Shown here piece after piece: positions 8,199 to 17,856 of a stretch of 37,457 bases of DNA; position 1 is the first letter of the stretch, and each line of letters begins with the position of its first letter. The stretch comes from Mesorhizobium escarrei (lineage in GTDB: Bacteria > Pseudomonadota > Alphaproteobacteria > Rhizobiales > Rhizobiaceae), in the NCBI RefSeq assembly GCF_935825525.1, contig NZ_CAKXZT010000175.1, positions 1 through 37,457 on the forward strand, in the 5' to 3' direction. The position numbers and the translations under genes were made by a program. The notes beneath the pieces were generated by a model, which did no database searches, was not told the origin of the DNA, and saw only the letters and a list, made by a program, of their open reading frames with translations.

Positions 8199-8580
8199 GG
8201 AGAGCGCGCGCTACAAGGCAGGCACGGCTGTGCGCCGCAAAGTGCTGGGTGACGCTCATGTCGACCGCGCCAGCGCCCAGGTCAACGACCTCGACCGCGA
8301 TTTCCAGACCTTCATCTCCGAGGGCGCGTGGGGTTCGGTCTGGTCGCGGCCGCATTTTTCGCTGCGCGAGCGCTCGATCGTCACAATCGCTCTGCTGGCC
8401 GCTCTGGGCCAGCACGAAGAACTCGCCATGCACATCCGCGCGACGTTGAACACGGGCGCGACGAGGGAGGATGTGCGCGAGGCGCTGATGCATGTGGCCG
8501 TCTATGCCGGCGTGCCGGCCGCCAACCACGCCTTCAAGATCGCCAAGGCAGTCTATGCCGAGCTGGAGTCAGAGAAATGA
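8191..8580 (+). CDS. pcaC: 4-carboxymuconolactone decarboxylase
   Basis: A 129-residue cytoplasmic enzyme of the carboxymuconolactone decarboxylase family. It turns 4-carboxymuconolactone into 3-oxoadipate enol-lactone plus CO2. The family core is visible at SLRERSIVTIALLAALGQHEELAMHIRA, with the His residues thought to act in catalysis, and at VREALMHVAVYAGVPAANHAFK. The length is standard for stand-alone PcaC. It overlaps pcaD by 8 bases and is followed after 32 bases by pcaH. Confidence 0.95.
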   Translation: MAEESARYKAGTAVRRKVLGDAHVDRASAQVNDLDRDFQTFISEGAWGSVWSRPHFSLRERSIVTIALLAALGQHEELAMHIRATLNTGATREDVREALMHVAVYAGVPAANHAFKIAKAVYAELESEK

Positions 8581-8612
8581 AGCTCCACAATCCGGGGCAA
8601 GGATGAAACCTC

Positions 8613-9338
8613 ATGTCTGACCAGGGATCGTTCTTTCAGCGCGACAGAAGCTGGCATCCGCCGGCCTTCACGCCGCAATACAAGACCTCGGTGCTGCGTT
8701 CGCCGCAATTCGCGCTGCTGTCGCTCGAAAACACCGTTTCGGAGATGACCGGCCCGCACTTCGGCCACAGTCAGCTCGGACCACTCGATAACGACCTGAT
8801 CCGCAACTACATGCAGACCGGCGAACCGATTGGGCAGCGGATCGTCGTGCACGGCAGGGTGCTGGACGAGAACGCCAAGCCTGTTCCGGGCGTGCTGCTG
8901 GAGTTCTGGCAGGCGAATGCGGGCGGCCGCTACCGGCACAAGAAGGAGGCCTACCTCGCGCCGCTCGATCCCAATTTCGGCGGCTGCGGACGCACCATCA
9001 CCGACGAGGAAGGCCGCTACCGGTTCCGCACCGTCAAGCCCGGCGCCTATCCGTGGCCGAACGGCGTCAATGACTGGCGGCCGGCCCACATCCACTTCTC
9101 GATCTTCGGCCACGCTTTCACGCAGCGGCTGATCACGCAGATGTATTTCGAGGGCGACCCGATGATCTGGCAATGCCCGATCGTCTCCACGATCCCCGAC
9201 CGCAACGCGGTCGAGCGGCTCGTCGCCGCGCTCGACCGCAACAACACGCTGCCGATGGACGCGCTGGCCTACAAGTTCGACATCGTGCTGCGCGGCCGCC
9301 GCTCGACGTTCTTCGAGAACCGCATGGAGGGCAACTGA
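8613..9338 (+). CDS. pcaH: Protocatechuate 3,4-dioxygenase beta subunit
   Basis: A 241-residue subunit that carries the catalytic non-haem Fe(III) for intradiol cleavage of protocatechuate to 3-carboxy-cis,cis-muconate. All four iron ligands are present with the known spacing: Tyr107 (GRYRHK), Tyr146 (PGAYPWPN), His159 and His161 (RPAHIHF). These correspond to Tyr408, Tyr447, His460 and His462 of the Pseudomonas enzyme numbering. The stop codon overlaps the pcaG start by one base (TGATG), which couples synthesis of the two subunits. Confidence 0.97.
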   Translation: MSDQGSFFQRDRSWHPPAFTPQYKTSVLRSPQFALLSLENTVSEMTGPHFGHSQLGPLDNDLIRNYMQTGEPIGQRIVVHGRVLDENAKPVPGVLLEFWQANAGGRYRHKKEAYLAPLDPNFGGCGRTITDEEGRYRFRTVKPGAYPWPNGVNDWRPAHIHFSIFGHAFTQRLITQMYFEGDPMIWQCPIVSTIPDRNAVERLVAALDRNNTLPMDALAYKFDIVLRGRRSTFFENRMEGN

Positions 9339-9964
9339 TGGTCCAGAAACTCGACATGCTCAAGGAATCGCCCTCGCAGACGGCGGGTCCCTACGTTCAC
9401 ATCGGCTTGACCCCGAACTGGTGCGACATCACCGGCGTCTATCCCGAGGATCTCGGCCGCACCATGGTTGGACTTCAGGCGAAGGGCGAGCGGATCGTCG
9501 TCACGGGCCGCGTCCTTGACGGCAGCGGCACGCCGCTCGAGGACGCGCTGATCGAGATCTGGCAGGCGGACGCCGCGGGCCTCCACAACAGCCCAATAGA
9601 GAAGCGCGGCAAGGCCGATCCTCACTTCACCGGCTGGGGCCGCCAGCCGACGGACGGCGCGACGGGCGAATACCGCTTCGAGACGATCAAGCCCGGCCGC
9701 GTCCCCTATGTGGATGGCCGGCCGATGGCGCCGCACATCATTTTTTGGATCGTCGCGCGCGGTATCAATATCGGCCTTCACACGCGCATGTATTTTGCCG
9801 ACGAAGAAACGGCCAATGCCGAGTGCCCAGTGCTGGCGCGCATCGAACACCGGTCGCGCGTGCCGACGCTGATCGCCCGGCGCATGGAGGAAGACGGCCG
9901 CGCCGTCTACACCTTCGACATCCGCCTCCAGGGCGAGAACGAAACCGTGTTTTTCGACGTTTGA
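9338..9964 (+). CDS. pcaG: Protocatechuate 3,4-dioxygenase alpha subunit
   Basis: A 208-residue partner of PcaH with the same fold but without the iron ligands. It opens with the family stretch SPSQTAGPYVHIGLTPNWC and contains IEIWQADAAG and PHIIFWIVARGINIGLHTRMYF, where the beta subunit's HIH is replaced. It helps shape the substrate pocket. ATG 9338 is used because it overlaps the pcaH stop; the longer upstream frame is a shadow of pcaH. About 32 bases separate it from pcaI. Confidence 0.95.
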   Translation: MVQKLDMLKESPSQTAGPYVHIGLTPNWCDITGVYPEDLGRTMVGLQAKGERIVVTGRVLDGSGTPLEDALIEIWQADAAGLHNSPIEKRGKADPHFTGWGRQPTDGATGEYRFETIKPGRVPYVDGRPMAPHIIFWIVARGINIGLHTRMYFADEETANAECPVLARIEHRSRVPTLIARRMEEDGRAVYTFDIRLQGENETVFFDV

Positions 9965-9996
9965 ATGCGCAATCGCAGAACCACTGAAAGCAGATC

Positions 9997-10842
9997 ATGG
10001 CCAAGTTCCAGAGCCTCCCGGAGGCCGTCGCCGAGAACCTCCACGACGGCGACATCGCCGCCTTCGAGGGTTTCACCCACCTCATCCCGCACGCCGCCGC
10101 GCATGAAGCGATCCGGCAGGGCCGCAAGGACCTGACCCTCATCCGCATGACGCCCGACATCATCTACGACCAGATGATCGGCATGGGGATGGCGAAGAAG
10201 GTGGTCTTCTCCTATGCCGGCAATCCGGGCGTCGGCCTGCTCAGGCGTATGCGAGACGCGATCGAGAACGGATGGCCGCGCTCGATCGAGACCCTCGAGC
10301 ACAGCCACGCCGCGATGGCCAACGCCTACGAGGCCGGTGCCGCCGGCCTGCCCTGCGCGGTATTCCGCGGCTATGTCGGCGCCGACCTGCCCAAGGTCAA
10401 TCCCGAGATCAGGAGCGTCACCTGTCCCTTCACCGGCGAAAAGCTCGCCGCGGTCCCGGCGCACCGTCCCGATGTCGCCTTAATCCACGCCCAGAAGGCC
10501 AGCCGCCGCGGCGACATTCTGATCGAAGGCATCATTGGCGTACAGAAGGAGGTGGCGCTGGCCGCCAGGCGCGTCGTGGTTACCGTGGAGGAGATCGTCG
10601 ATGATTTCGATGACCTGCATCCGAATCTGTGCATCCTGCCGCACTGGACGATAGCGTCGGTGGCGCATGTTCCCGGGGGCGCCCACCCATCCTACACGCA
10701 AGGCTATTACGCCCGCGACAACGCCGCATATCTCCTGTGGGACAAGATCTCGGCCGACCGGGCGCTTTTCACCGAATGGATGCAGAAGAACGTGCTCGAC
10801 GCCGGACCCGAGGTCTTCGCAGCGCGCGTCGAAGGATTGTGA
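9997..10842 (+). CDS. pcaI: 3-oxoadipate CoA-transferase subunit A
   Basis: A 281-residue subunit of the heteromeric enzyme that moves CoA from succinyl-CoA to 3-oxoadipate. At this length and with the stretch DIAAFEGFTHLIPHAAAHEAIRQG it belongs to the longer glutaconate-CoA-transferase-like type (as in CatI), not the roughly 230-residue SCOT-like PcaI. The position between pcaHG and pcaJ fixes the role. The catalytic Glu is on the partner subunit. The pcaJ start is 4 bases past the stop. Confidence 0.9.
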   Translation: MAKFQSLPEAVAENLHDGDIAAFEGFTHLIPHAAAHEAIRQGRKDLTLIRMTPDIIYDQMIGMGMAKKVVFSYAGNPGVGLLRRMRDAIENGWPRSIETLEHSHAAMANAYEAGAAGLPCAVFRGYVGADLPKVNPEIRSVTCPFTGEKLAAVPAHRPDVALIHAQKASRRGDILIEGIIGVQKEVALAARRVVVTVEEIVDDFDDLHPNLCILPHWTIASVAHVPGGAHPSYTQGYYARDNAAYLLWDKISADRALFTEWMQKNVLDAGPEVFAARVEGL

Positions 10843-10846
10843 GCCG

Positions 10847-11629
10847 ATGACCAGCGATTTCACGCCCAACGAGATGATGACGATTGCAGCCTCGCGCGCG
10901 CTTTCCAACAAAGACGTCTGCTTCGTCGGCATCGGCGCCCCGTCGGCCGCCTGCAACGTGGCGCGACTGACCCACGCGCCCGAGATCACGCTGATCTACG
11001 AAAGCGGCACGATCGGCACCGCACCGGACGTGCTGCCGTTGTCCATCGGCGATGGCGAGCTTTGCGAGACGGCGCTCACCACTGTGGCCGTGCCGGAAAT
11101 GTTCCGTTACTGGCTGCAGGGCGGGCGCATCTCGATCGGCTTCCTCAGCGCCGCCCAGCTCGACCGCTTCGGCAATATCAACACCACCGTCATCGGCGAC
11201 TACCGCAAGCCGAAGGTGCGTCTGCCCGGCGGCGGCGGCGCGCCGGAGATCGCAACCTCTTGCGGTCAGATCTTCATCACCATGAAGCAGGCCACGCGCG
11301 GGTTCGTCGAGAAGCTCGATTTCTATACCTCCTTCGGCCACGGTGACGGCGGCGACCATCGCCAGCGTCTCGGTCTCAAAACGAAGGGACCGACGCTGCT
11401 GATCACCGATCTAGCCGTCTGGAAGCCCGATCCGGAGAGCAAGGAATTCACGGCCGTTTCCATGCATCGCGGCGTCACGCGCGACATGGTGCAGGAGACC
11501 TGCGGCTGGAAGGTGCGCTTCTCCGACAGGCTGGAAGAAACGCCTTCGCCTACCGAACTGGAGCTTTCGACCTTGCGCGACCTGCAGCGGCGGACTGAAC
11601 TGGCGAATGGCGGAAAGAAAGGCCAATGA
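10847..11629 (+). CDS. pcaJ: 3-oxoadipate CoA-transferase subunit B
   Basis: A 260-residue partner of PcaI. Glu52 in YESGTIG sits where glutaconate CoA-transferase subunit B has its catalytic Glu54, so it should form the acyl-enzyme intermediate. VRLPGGGGAPEIATSC is a conserved glycine-rich loop. ATG 10847 is chosen because it starts right after the pcaI stop; the longer frame is a shadow of pcaI. pcaF begins 1 base after its stop. Confidence 0.9.
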   Translation: MTSDFTPNEMMTIAASRALSNKDVCFVGIGAPSAACNVARLTHAPEITLIYESGTIGTAPDVLPLSIGDGELCETALTTVAVPEMFRYWLQGGRISIGFLSAAQLDRFGNINTTVIGDYRKPKVRLPGGGGAPEIATSCGQIFITMKQATRGFVEKLDFYTSFGHGDGGDHRQRLGLKTKGPTLLITDLAVWKPDPESKEFTAVSMHRGVTRDMVQETCGWKVRFSDRLEETPSPTELELSTLRDLQRRTELANGGKKGQ

Positions 11630-11630
11630 G

Positions 11631-12836
<1,206 letters not shown>

Positions 12837-12846
12837 AGTAAGCCTG

Positions 12847-13908
12847 ATGACCGGTGCAACCTCACGACCGCTGGTTTCGGCCCTCGTCGGCGGCGAGGCG
12901 GTCGGGGCGATTTTCTCCAACGAGGCGGAACTCGCTGCGTTGCTCCAGGTGGAAGCCGCGCTCGCGGCAGCCGAGGCGCAAGCTGGACTGATCGAGGCGG
13001 ATGCGGCATCGGCCATCGCGGAAACTTGCGACAATTTCCGCCCAGACTGGCCGGGGCTGGCCGAAGGCCTGGCGAAGGACGGCGTCATCGTACCGGAACT
13101 GGTCCGCCAGCTTCGAGCCGCGGTCGGTGCGCCCCATGCGGCGGCGGTCCACAAGGGCGCGACCAGCCAGGACATCATCGATACGGCGCTGATGTTGCGC
13201 CTGAAACACGCGGCGGCAATCTTCGTGAACGGGCTCGGCACGCTTGCAGCGCTGCTACGGCAACTCAAGACGCGCCATGGAGCCGTGCCGCTAATGGCGC
13301 ACACGCGCATGCAGCGGGCGGTTCCCTTCACCGTCGCCGACAAGATCGACACCTGGCTTGCGCCGCTAGAGCGGCAGACGGCGGCGTTGCGCCCGATTAA
13401 CAGCGACCTCTTCGTCGTTCAACTCGGCGGCCCGGTCGGCACGCGCGCCAGCTTCAATGGCATGGGCGATGCCATCGCGCGGGCAATGGCCGACATGCTG
13501 GGCCTTAGCGACGCACCTTGCTGGCATTCCCAGCGCGACCGGATCGCGGTCTTCGCGTCCTGGCTTTCGGTGACGTCGGGCATTTTCGGCAAGATCGGCC
13601 AGGACATCGCGCTGATGGCGCAAAACGAGGTCGGCGACGTTGGCATCGTCGGTGGTGGGTCTTCCGCCATGCCGCATAAATCCAATCCAGTGCAGGCGGA
13701 GCTGCTGGTCGCACTGGCTCGCCTGAACGCCGGGCTGCTCGGCACGCTCAATCAGGCGCTGGTGCATGAGAACGAGCGTTCCGGGGCGGCCTGGACGCTG
13801 GAATGGCTGGTGCTGCCGCAGATGACGGTCGCGACGGCGGCGGGCATGGAAAAGGCGACCACATTATTCGAAGGGTTGCACTTCCTGCCTGGCGAACCCG
13901 ACAGCTAG
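12847..13908 (+). CDS. pcaB: 3-carboxy-cis,cis-muconate cycloisomerase
   Basis: A 353-residue member of the fumarase/aspartase superfamily. It lactonises 3-carboxymuconate to 4-carboxymuconolactone, so it acts between PcaHG and PcaC. The signature loop GGSSAMPHKSNPVQ is complete, and the substrate-contact stretches HKGATSQDIIDTA and AHTRMQRAVPFTV are present. At 353 residues it lacks the roughly 90-residue C-terminal extension of the longest homologs, which is common in alphaproteobacteria. It is last in the operon, and its stop overlaps the stop of the convergent AraC gene. Confidence 0.95.
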   Translation: MTGATSRPLVSALVGGEAVGAIFSNEAELAALLQVEAALAAAEAQAGLIEADAASAIAETCDNFRPDWPGLAEGLAKDGVIVPELVRQLRAAVGAPHAAAVHKGATSQDIIDTALMLRLKHAAAIFVNGLGTLAALLRQLKTRHGAVPLMAHTRMQRAVPFTVADKIDTWLAPLERQTAALRPINSDLFVVQLGGPVGTRASFNGMGDAIARAMADMLGLSDAPCWHSQRDRIAVFASWLSVTSGIFGKIGQDIALMAQNEVGDVGIVGGGSSAMPHKSNPVQAELLVALARLNAGLLGTLNQALVHENERSGAAWTLEWLVLPQMTVATAAGMEKATTLFEGLHFLPGEPDS

Positions 13909-14807
13909 GGTCGGGACTCGGGCGAACCGCGCCGCCGTTGCAGCGCCCTGTATTGCAGCGGGGTCATTCCCGTCCGCTGCCTGAAAAAGCGCGCGAAATA
14001 GGCAGGGTCGTCGAAGGAAAGCGTGAGCGCCACCTGCTTGGCGCTCAGCGTTGTGAAGGTCAAATGCCGCTTGGCCTCCAGCACAAGCCGCTGGTGAATG
14101 ACGTCAAGCGCGCTCGAACCGAGATGCTGCCGGCAAAGGCGGTTGAGATGCGCGGCCGTCAACCCTAACCGCTGAGCATAGGCTTCTATCGGCAGGTGCC
14201 TGCGGTAATCCTGGCCGACGAGATCCCGAAAGCGTTGCAGATGGCGCATTGCCTTTTCGGCGGTCGACGCATCGCTTCGGTCGTGCGGCAAGCGCTGCCG
14301 ATGCAGCGTGACCAGAATTAGCGCCAGCCTGGCCTCGATGACGGCGAGCCGCCCCGGCGCATGGCCCTCGAACTCCCGCGCCAGCGCTGCGATGTCGGCA
14401 GCGATCGCATCAGCCTGATCTTGTGCGTCGAGCGGCACGATGCGCGGCGCGCGAAAACTATCCATCGCTTCCGGCACTGCGCCGAGGATGTCGCCAAGCC
14501 GGTTGTCGAACAGGGTCAGAACGCTGCCCTCCACGTCGGGCGAGAAGGTGTAGCCGTGCACGATCAGCGGCGGCAGGACGATGACGCATGGGCCGGTCAG
14601 CGTCCGCTGCTGGCCGTCCGAGATGAACTCCGCCCGGCCGCTCTCCAGATGCAGGATCTGGAACAGGGTCTCGTGTCGATGCGGCTCGATGAGGTAGCCG
14701 TGAAGGCTGCTTCGTGACTGGATCGTCTCGCAGTGCAGCCAGTCGGCGCCGGGATCGGCGGCGACTTCGCCATAGAGTGCATAAGTGGGAATGGCATGGG
14801 CGGTCAT
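13905..14807 (-). CDS. pobR: AraC-family regulator, PobR-like
   Basis: A 300-residue regulator. Residues about 20-110 form a cupin-like ligand domain (PHRHETLFQILHLESG, then the CVIVLPPLIVHGY strand). Residues about 185-290 are the double HTH AraC domain (LGLTAAHLNRLCRQHLG and LSFDDPAYFARFFRQRTGMTP). It is divergent from pobA across 131 bp. AraC-type PobR proteins activate pobA in response to 4-hydroxybenzoate, and that is the likely job; it is unrelated to the IclR-type PobR of Acinetobacter. The stop codon shares bases with the pcaB stop (CTAG). Confidence 0.85.
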   Translation of the reverse strand: MTAHAIPTYALYGEVAADPGADWLHCETIQSRSSLHGYLIEPHRHETLFQILHLESGRAEFISDGQQRTLTGPCVIVLPPLIVHGYTFSPDVEGSVLTLFDNRLGDILGAVPEAMDSFRAPRIVPLDAQDQADAIAADIAALAREFEGHAPGRLAVIEARLALILVTLHRQRLPHDRSDASTAEKAMRHLQRFRDLVGQDYRRHLPIEAYAQRLGLTAAHLNRLCRQHLGSSALDVIHQRLVLEAKRHLTFTTLSAKQVALTLSFDDPAYFARFFRQRTGMTPLQYRALQRRRGSPESRP

Positions 14808-14838
14808 GGCGGCGCCGATCTCTCTGGGAATGTTCGGA

Positions 14839-14865
14839 TTGTCCTATCCTTAGCCTGCTTTGTCC
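14839..14865. promoter_or_regulatory. Candidate AraC-type operator between pobR and pobA
   Basis: TTGTCC occurs at 14839-14844 and again at 14860-14865, exactly 21 bases (two helical turns) apart in the same orientation. Direct repeats at this spacing are the usual binding pattern of AraC proteins. The rest of the 131-bp gap shows no stronger motif. Tentative. Confidence 0.35.
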
Positions 14866-14938
14866 ATTGGCAGGCGGTCGCTCCGGCGCGATTGTGCGTT
14901 CAGAGTGCCGGCGCACAAGGCCGGCGGGAGGAATTGTC

Positions 14939-16114
14939 ATGCGCACGAAGGTCGTCATCGTCGGAGCCGGCCCCGCCGGTCTACTGCTCGGCCGGCTTCT
15001 GGACACGCATGGCATCGACAACGTCATCCTGGAACGCCGCAGCCCCGACTATGTGCTCGGCCGCATCCGCGCGGGCGTGCTTGAACGGGGCACGGTCGAA
15101 CTGCTGGAGCGTTCCGGCGTCGCGGAACGCCTGCACCGCGAGGGCTTGGTGCATAACGGCGTCGAACTGAGTTTCGACGGCCACCGGCAGCGTCTGGATT
15201 TCTTAGCGCTGGTCGGGAAGACCGTCACCGTCTATGGCCAGACCGAGGTGACGCACGATCTGATGGATGCCCGCGCCGCCTCGCACGCGACGACCGTCTA
15301 TGAGGCGGAGAATGTCACGCTGCACGGTTTTGATAGCGCGTCGCCTTCCGTACGCTACGAAAAGGGCGGCGTTGGCCACGAGATAGCCTGCGACTTCATC
15401 GCCGGCTGCGACGGCTTCCATGGCGCCTCCCGCGCCAGCGTGCCAGACAAGGCGCTCTCGACTTTCGAGCGCGTCTATCCCTTCGGCTGGCTGGGCGTGC
15501 TGGTTGAGAAGCCGCCGGTTTCGGACGAGCTGATCTATGCCAACCACGAGCGCGGCTTCGCGCTGTGTTCCATGCGTTCGCCGACGCGCAGCCGCTATTA
15601 CGTGCAGGTGTCCACTGACGAGCATGTGGAGGCGTGGTCGGACGAGCGCTTCTGGGACGAACTCAGGAACAGGCTGGATGCCGAAACCGCCGGGCGGCTG
15701 CAGACAGGAGCCTCGATGGAGAAATCCATCGCACCGTTGCGCTCCTTCGTGGCCGAGCCGATGCGCTTCGGTAGCCTGTTCCTTGCCGGCGACGCCGCCC
15801 ATATCGTGCCGCCGACCGGCGCCAAGGGGCTCAACCTGGCGGCGCATGATGTCGGCTTGCTTGCCGACGCGCTGATCGAATTCTATGAGGAGCGCTCGCA
15901 GGCGGGTATCGATGCCTATTCCGCCCGCGCCCTCGAACGGGTGTGGAACGCCGAACGGTTTTCCTGGTGGATGACCTCGATCCTGCACCGGCTGCCGGAA
16001 ACGGATGCGTTCGGCCGCCGCATCCAGAAGGCGGAACTCGACAATCTAAGGCTGTCGAGGGGGGCAGCTAGCGCTTTCGCGGAAAGCTATACCGGAGCGA
16101 TCGCGGCGAGCTGA
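14939..16114 (+). CDS. pobA: 4-hydroxybenzoate 3-monooxygenase
   Basis: A 391-residue FAD enzyme that uses NADPH and O2 to turn 4-hydroxybenzoate into protocatechuate, the substrate of PcaHG. FAD is bound by GAGPAG (9-14), the CDGFHGASR stretch (157-165) and GDAAHIVPPTGAKG (284-297). The residues known from the Pseudomonas fluorescens enzyme are all conserved one position lower: Tyr200, Ser211, Arg213, Tyr221 and Tyr384. ATG 14939 follows a good GGGAGGA site; the longer frame runs into the divergent regulator. It is transcribed away from pobR. A terminator lies about 260 bases downstream. Confidence 0.97.
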   Translation: MRTKVVIVGAGPAGLLLGRLLDTHGIDNVILERRSPDYVLGRIRAGVLERGTVELLERSGVAERLHREGLVHNGVELSFDGHRQRLDFLALVGKTVTVYGQTEVTHDLMDARAASHATTVYEAENVTLHGFDSASPSVRYEKGGVGHEIACDFIAGCDGFHGASRASVPDKALSTFERVYPFGWLGVLVEKPPVSDELIYANHERGFALCSMRSPTRSRYYVQVSTDEHVEAWSDERFWDELRNRLDAETAGRLQTGASMEKSIAPLRSFVAEPMRFGSLFLAGDAAHIVPPTGAKGLNLAAHDVGLLADALIEFYEERSQAGIDAYSARALERVWNAERFSWWMTSILHRLPETDAFGRRIQKAELDNLRLSRGAASAFAESYTGAIAAS

Positions 16115-16331
16115 GCGTGAATCCGAAGAGCGTTCGCCGCGACCTCGCCGCTCCGGCCCTTCACAGGGGCTTGTCATGGCATCATTTTGGGATTGGCTAG
16201 CGGAGTCCCGGCGCATCGAAGAGCAGGTTTGCGCGGCTGCAAGCCCCGCAATCTGTTTGACCTGCCGCACGAGTTCGATCGTCCGGGCATCCCGACGGCC
16301 GCTCTGCTTACCGGCCGCAAGGACAAGACGG

Positions 16332-16344
16332 TTGCGCGTCCCCG
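16332..16344 (+). repeat. Second copy of the tRNA-fMet 3' end (candidate attachment site)
   Basis: GTCCCCGCAACCA repeats bases 2-14 of the window exactly and in the same orientation. No cloverleaf surrounds it, so it is not a tRNA gene. A terminator follows 26 bases later, just as one follows the first copy. This is the pattern left when an element integrates into a tRNA 3' end. GGTTGCG/CGCAACC around it also forms a small hairpin. Confidence 0.5.
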
Positions 16345-16370
16345 CAACCACTTCTGTCATAGTACGATAA

Positions 16371-16399
16371 CCGTCTCGGTCTAACCGAGGCGGTTTTTT
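16371..16399 (+). terminator. Rho-independent terminator
   Basis: CCGTCTCGGT (16371-16380) pairs with ACCGAGGCGG (16384-16393) through ten pairs including one G-T wobble, with the loop CTA, followed by six T. It could end the pobA transcript, or it may be the original terminator of the tRNA whose 3' end copy lies just upstream. Confidence 0.75.
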
Positions 16400-16802
16400 C
16401 GTGTAATGTCTGGATTGCGTGAGTCCGATGCGGAATGTAGAGATCGGAAAACGCGCTCGCGGCAACTCTGCACTACGCAGATGCTCGCCCACCTCCGGCC
16501 ACGTAACATCGATCATCGATCCGAAATTCGGAGGCATGTCGTGGTAGGTGGCGGCGCAGGACCGCTACATCGCTAGAGCCTCCGAGAAAGTGGGGTTTGA
16601 GGTGGGTAGCGGGAGATCGCTACATCGCAACACCCACTATCAACGGCGCCTTCTTCTACTATCGACGGTATGCGGCATAGCAGCAACTCACGAGTCTGGG
16701 GTACCAAAGGCGAAGATTGGAAAAATGCAATCTTGTTCTTGATGGGTCTCGCGGGAGAGAACCGGCGAAATAGTGTTGGGCTGTTCGATTGTATTGTCTA
16801 AG

Positions 16803-16827
16803 TATCGATAAGAGGTCATTATCGATA
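16803..16827. promoter_or_regulatory. 9-bp inverted repeat, operator-like
   Basis: TATCGATAA (16803-16811) and TTATCGATA (16819-16827) are perfect inverted arms around a 7-base spacer. The repeat lies directly upstream of the unrecognised reading frame. The shape fits a dimeric repressor site or part of an element end. No partner protein is evident. Confidence 0.4.
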
Positions 16828-16851
16828 GTTGAGCCGCCTCGAGCCGACGAT

Positions 16852-17856
16852 GTGCGCTACGACATCAGAGAAGCCGTCAATGTGGATCCGCCTACTGTGG
16901 TCACGAGAAACCTCATCGCCCCTGAGGCGGGGCATCTCTCTCGCGAAATCCACGTACTCGACGGCGACGAGAGTTCGCCGGAGAAGAAGATTGTGCTGCG
17001 CCGGCCAAGCGTCGACTTCGAGACTTACAAGCGCTGGATCAATCCCGCCCTGATCGAGGTTGCCGGAGGGCCCGAAGCACACAAAGCCAAAGTCTCGGAG
17101 GCGCTAAACAAGGCCTATGCAATCTCGAAGCGTGAGCTGAAGCCGGGGGAAAAGCTCGAGGATATAGGTTTTGAAGATCCTGCAGTAATCTCATTCGCCG
17201 TCGAGTTGGTTGAGGTATTTCCTCATTATGTGAACCTCGGCGTGCAGGTCACCGCTTCGATCACTGGTGCTGACGTTTTCGATCCGTCAGAGGGCAACAT
17301 TGCGGAGGAAAGACCGAGGAGGCCCATAATCTTGATCCAATGCGGAGATCAGCACGGGCTCTCCCAAACGACAACCACAAAGTTGAAGGCGGTGCTCCTG
17401 GCCGGGCGCATCTACGAACTGCGCACCTATCTTGTTGTGTCGACTGATAAGCAGGAGTTCTCTCCCTTTCTCACAGAAGACAGGCTGTCGCCCGCCCTCA
17501 AGGCGACCTTGCGACGTATCGAGATTGGCGGAAGGTCATATCTTCTCGGTTCCCCGACCGTCGCGACAGTCGAGATTGCCACAAGAGACATGCCAGATCT
17601 GTACGCTGACGCGGGATGGGATGTCGATGAGGGCTTCGTTGCCGTAACGCGCCCTCCCTCCAATCGTGACGACGTCGCAAACATTTTTCTTCCAACAGCA
17701 CTGGTGAGCGAACCTCTATATCCGAAGATCAGATACGCGGGCTCGGCGAGGCTCTACTCTCAGCGTTGGGACTGGCGCGGTAGGCCGCAAAGTGAATTAG
17801 ATCAACATACCAACGGAGTGCTATCCCACAATCTGAACTGCCTTCTTCTCTCGAAA
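16852..17856 (+). pseudogene. Unrecognised reading frame, probably a 3'-truncated gene
   Basis: One open frame runs from TTG 16789 through to 18090, but everything past 17857 is antisense to rpiB. The part before that has protein-like composition (about 335 codons from GTG 16852), including FETYKRWINPALIEV, RPIILIQCGDQHG and FSPFLTEDRLSPALKATL. I do not recognise a family. It has no membrane segment or signal peptide. There is no good start: GTG 16852 lacks a clear ribosome binding site, and TTG 16789 precedes the inverted repeat. Base composition is more AT-rich than the neighbours. The likeliest reading is a foreign gene whose 3' end was lost when it was joined to the rpiB operon. The end given is the rpiB border, not a stop codon. 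Confidence 0.4.

Larger units (their letters stand above)
16115..16788. other. Relic-like gap after pobA
   Basis: It holds the 13-base tRNA-end copy (16332-16344) and a terminator (16371-16399). Short frames at 16176-16370 and 16187-16384 have no family resemblance. A 43-codon frame, ATG 16670 to TAA 16801, has plausible composition (SRVWGTKGEDWKNAILFLMG) but no ribosome binding site. ACCGCTACATCGC-like words recur at 16560 and 16616. I cannot assign any gene. Confidence 0.4.
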
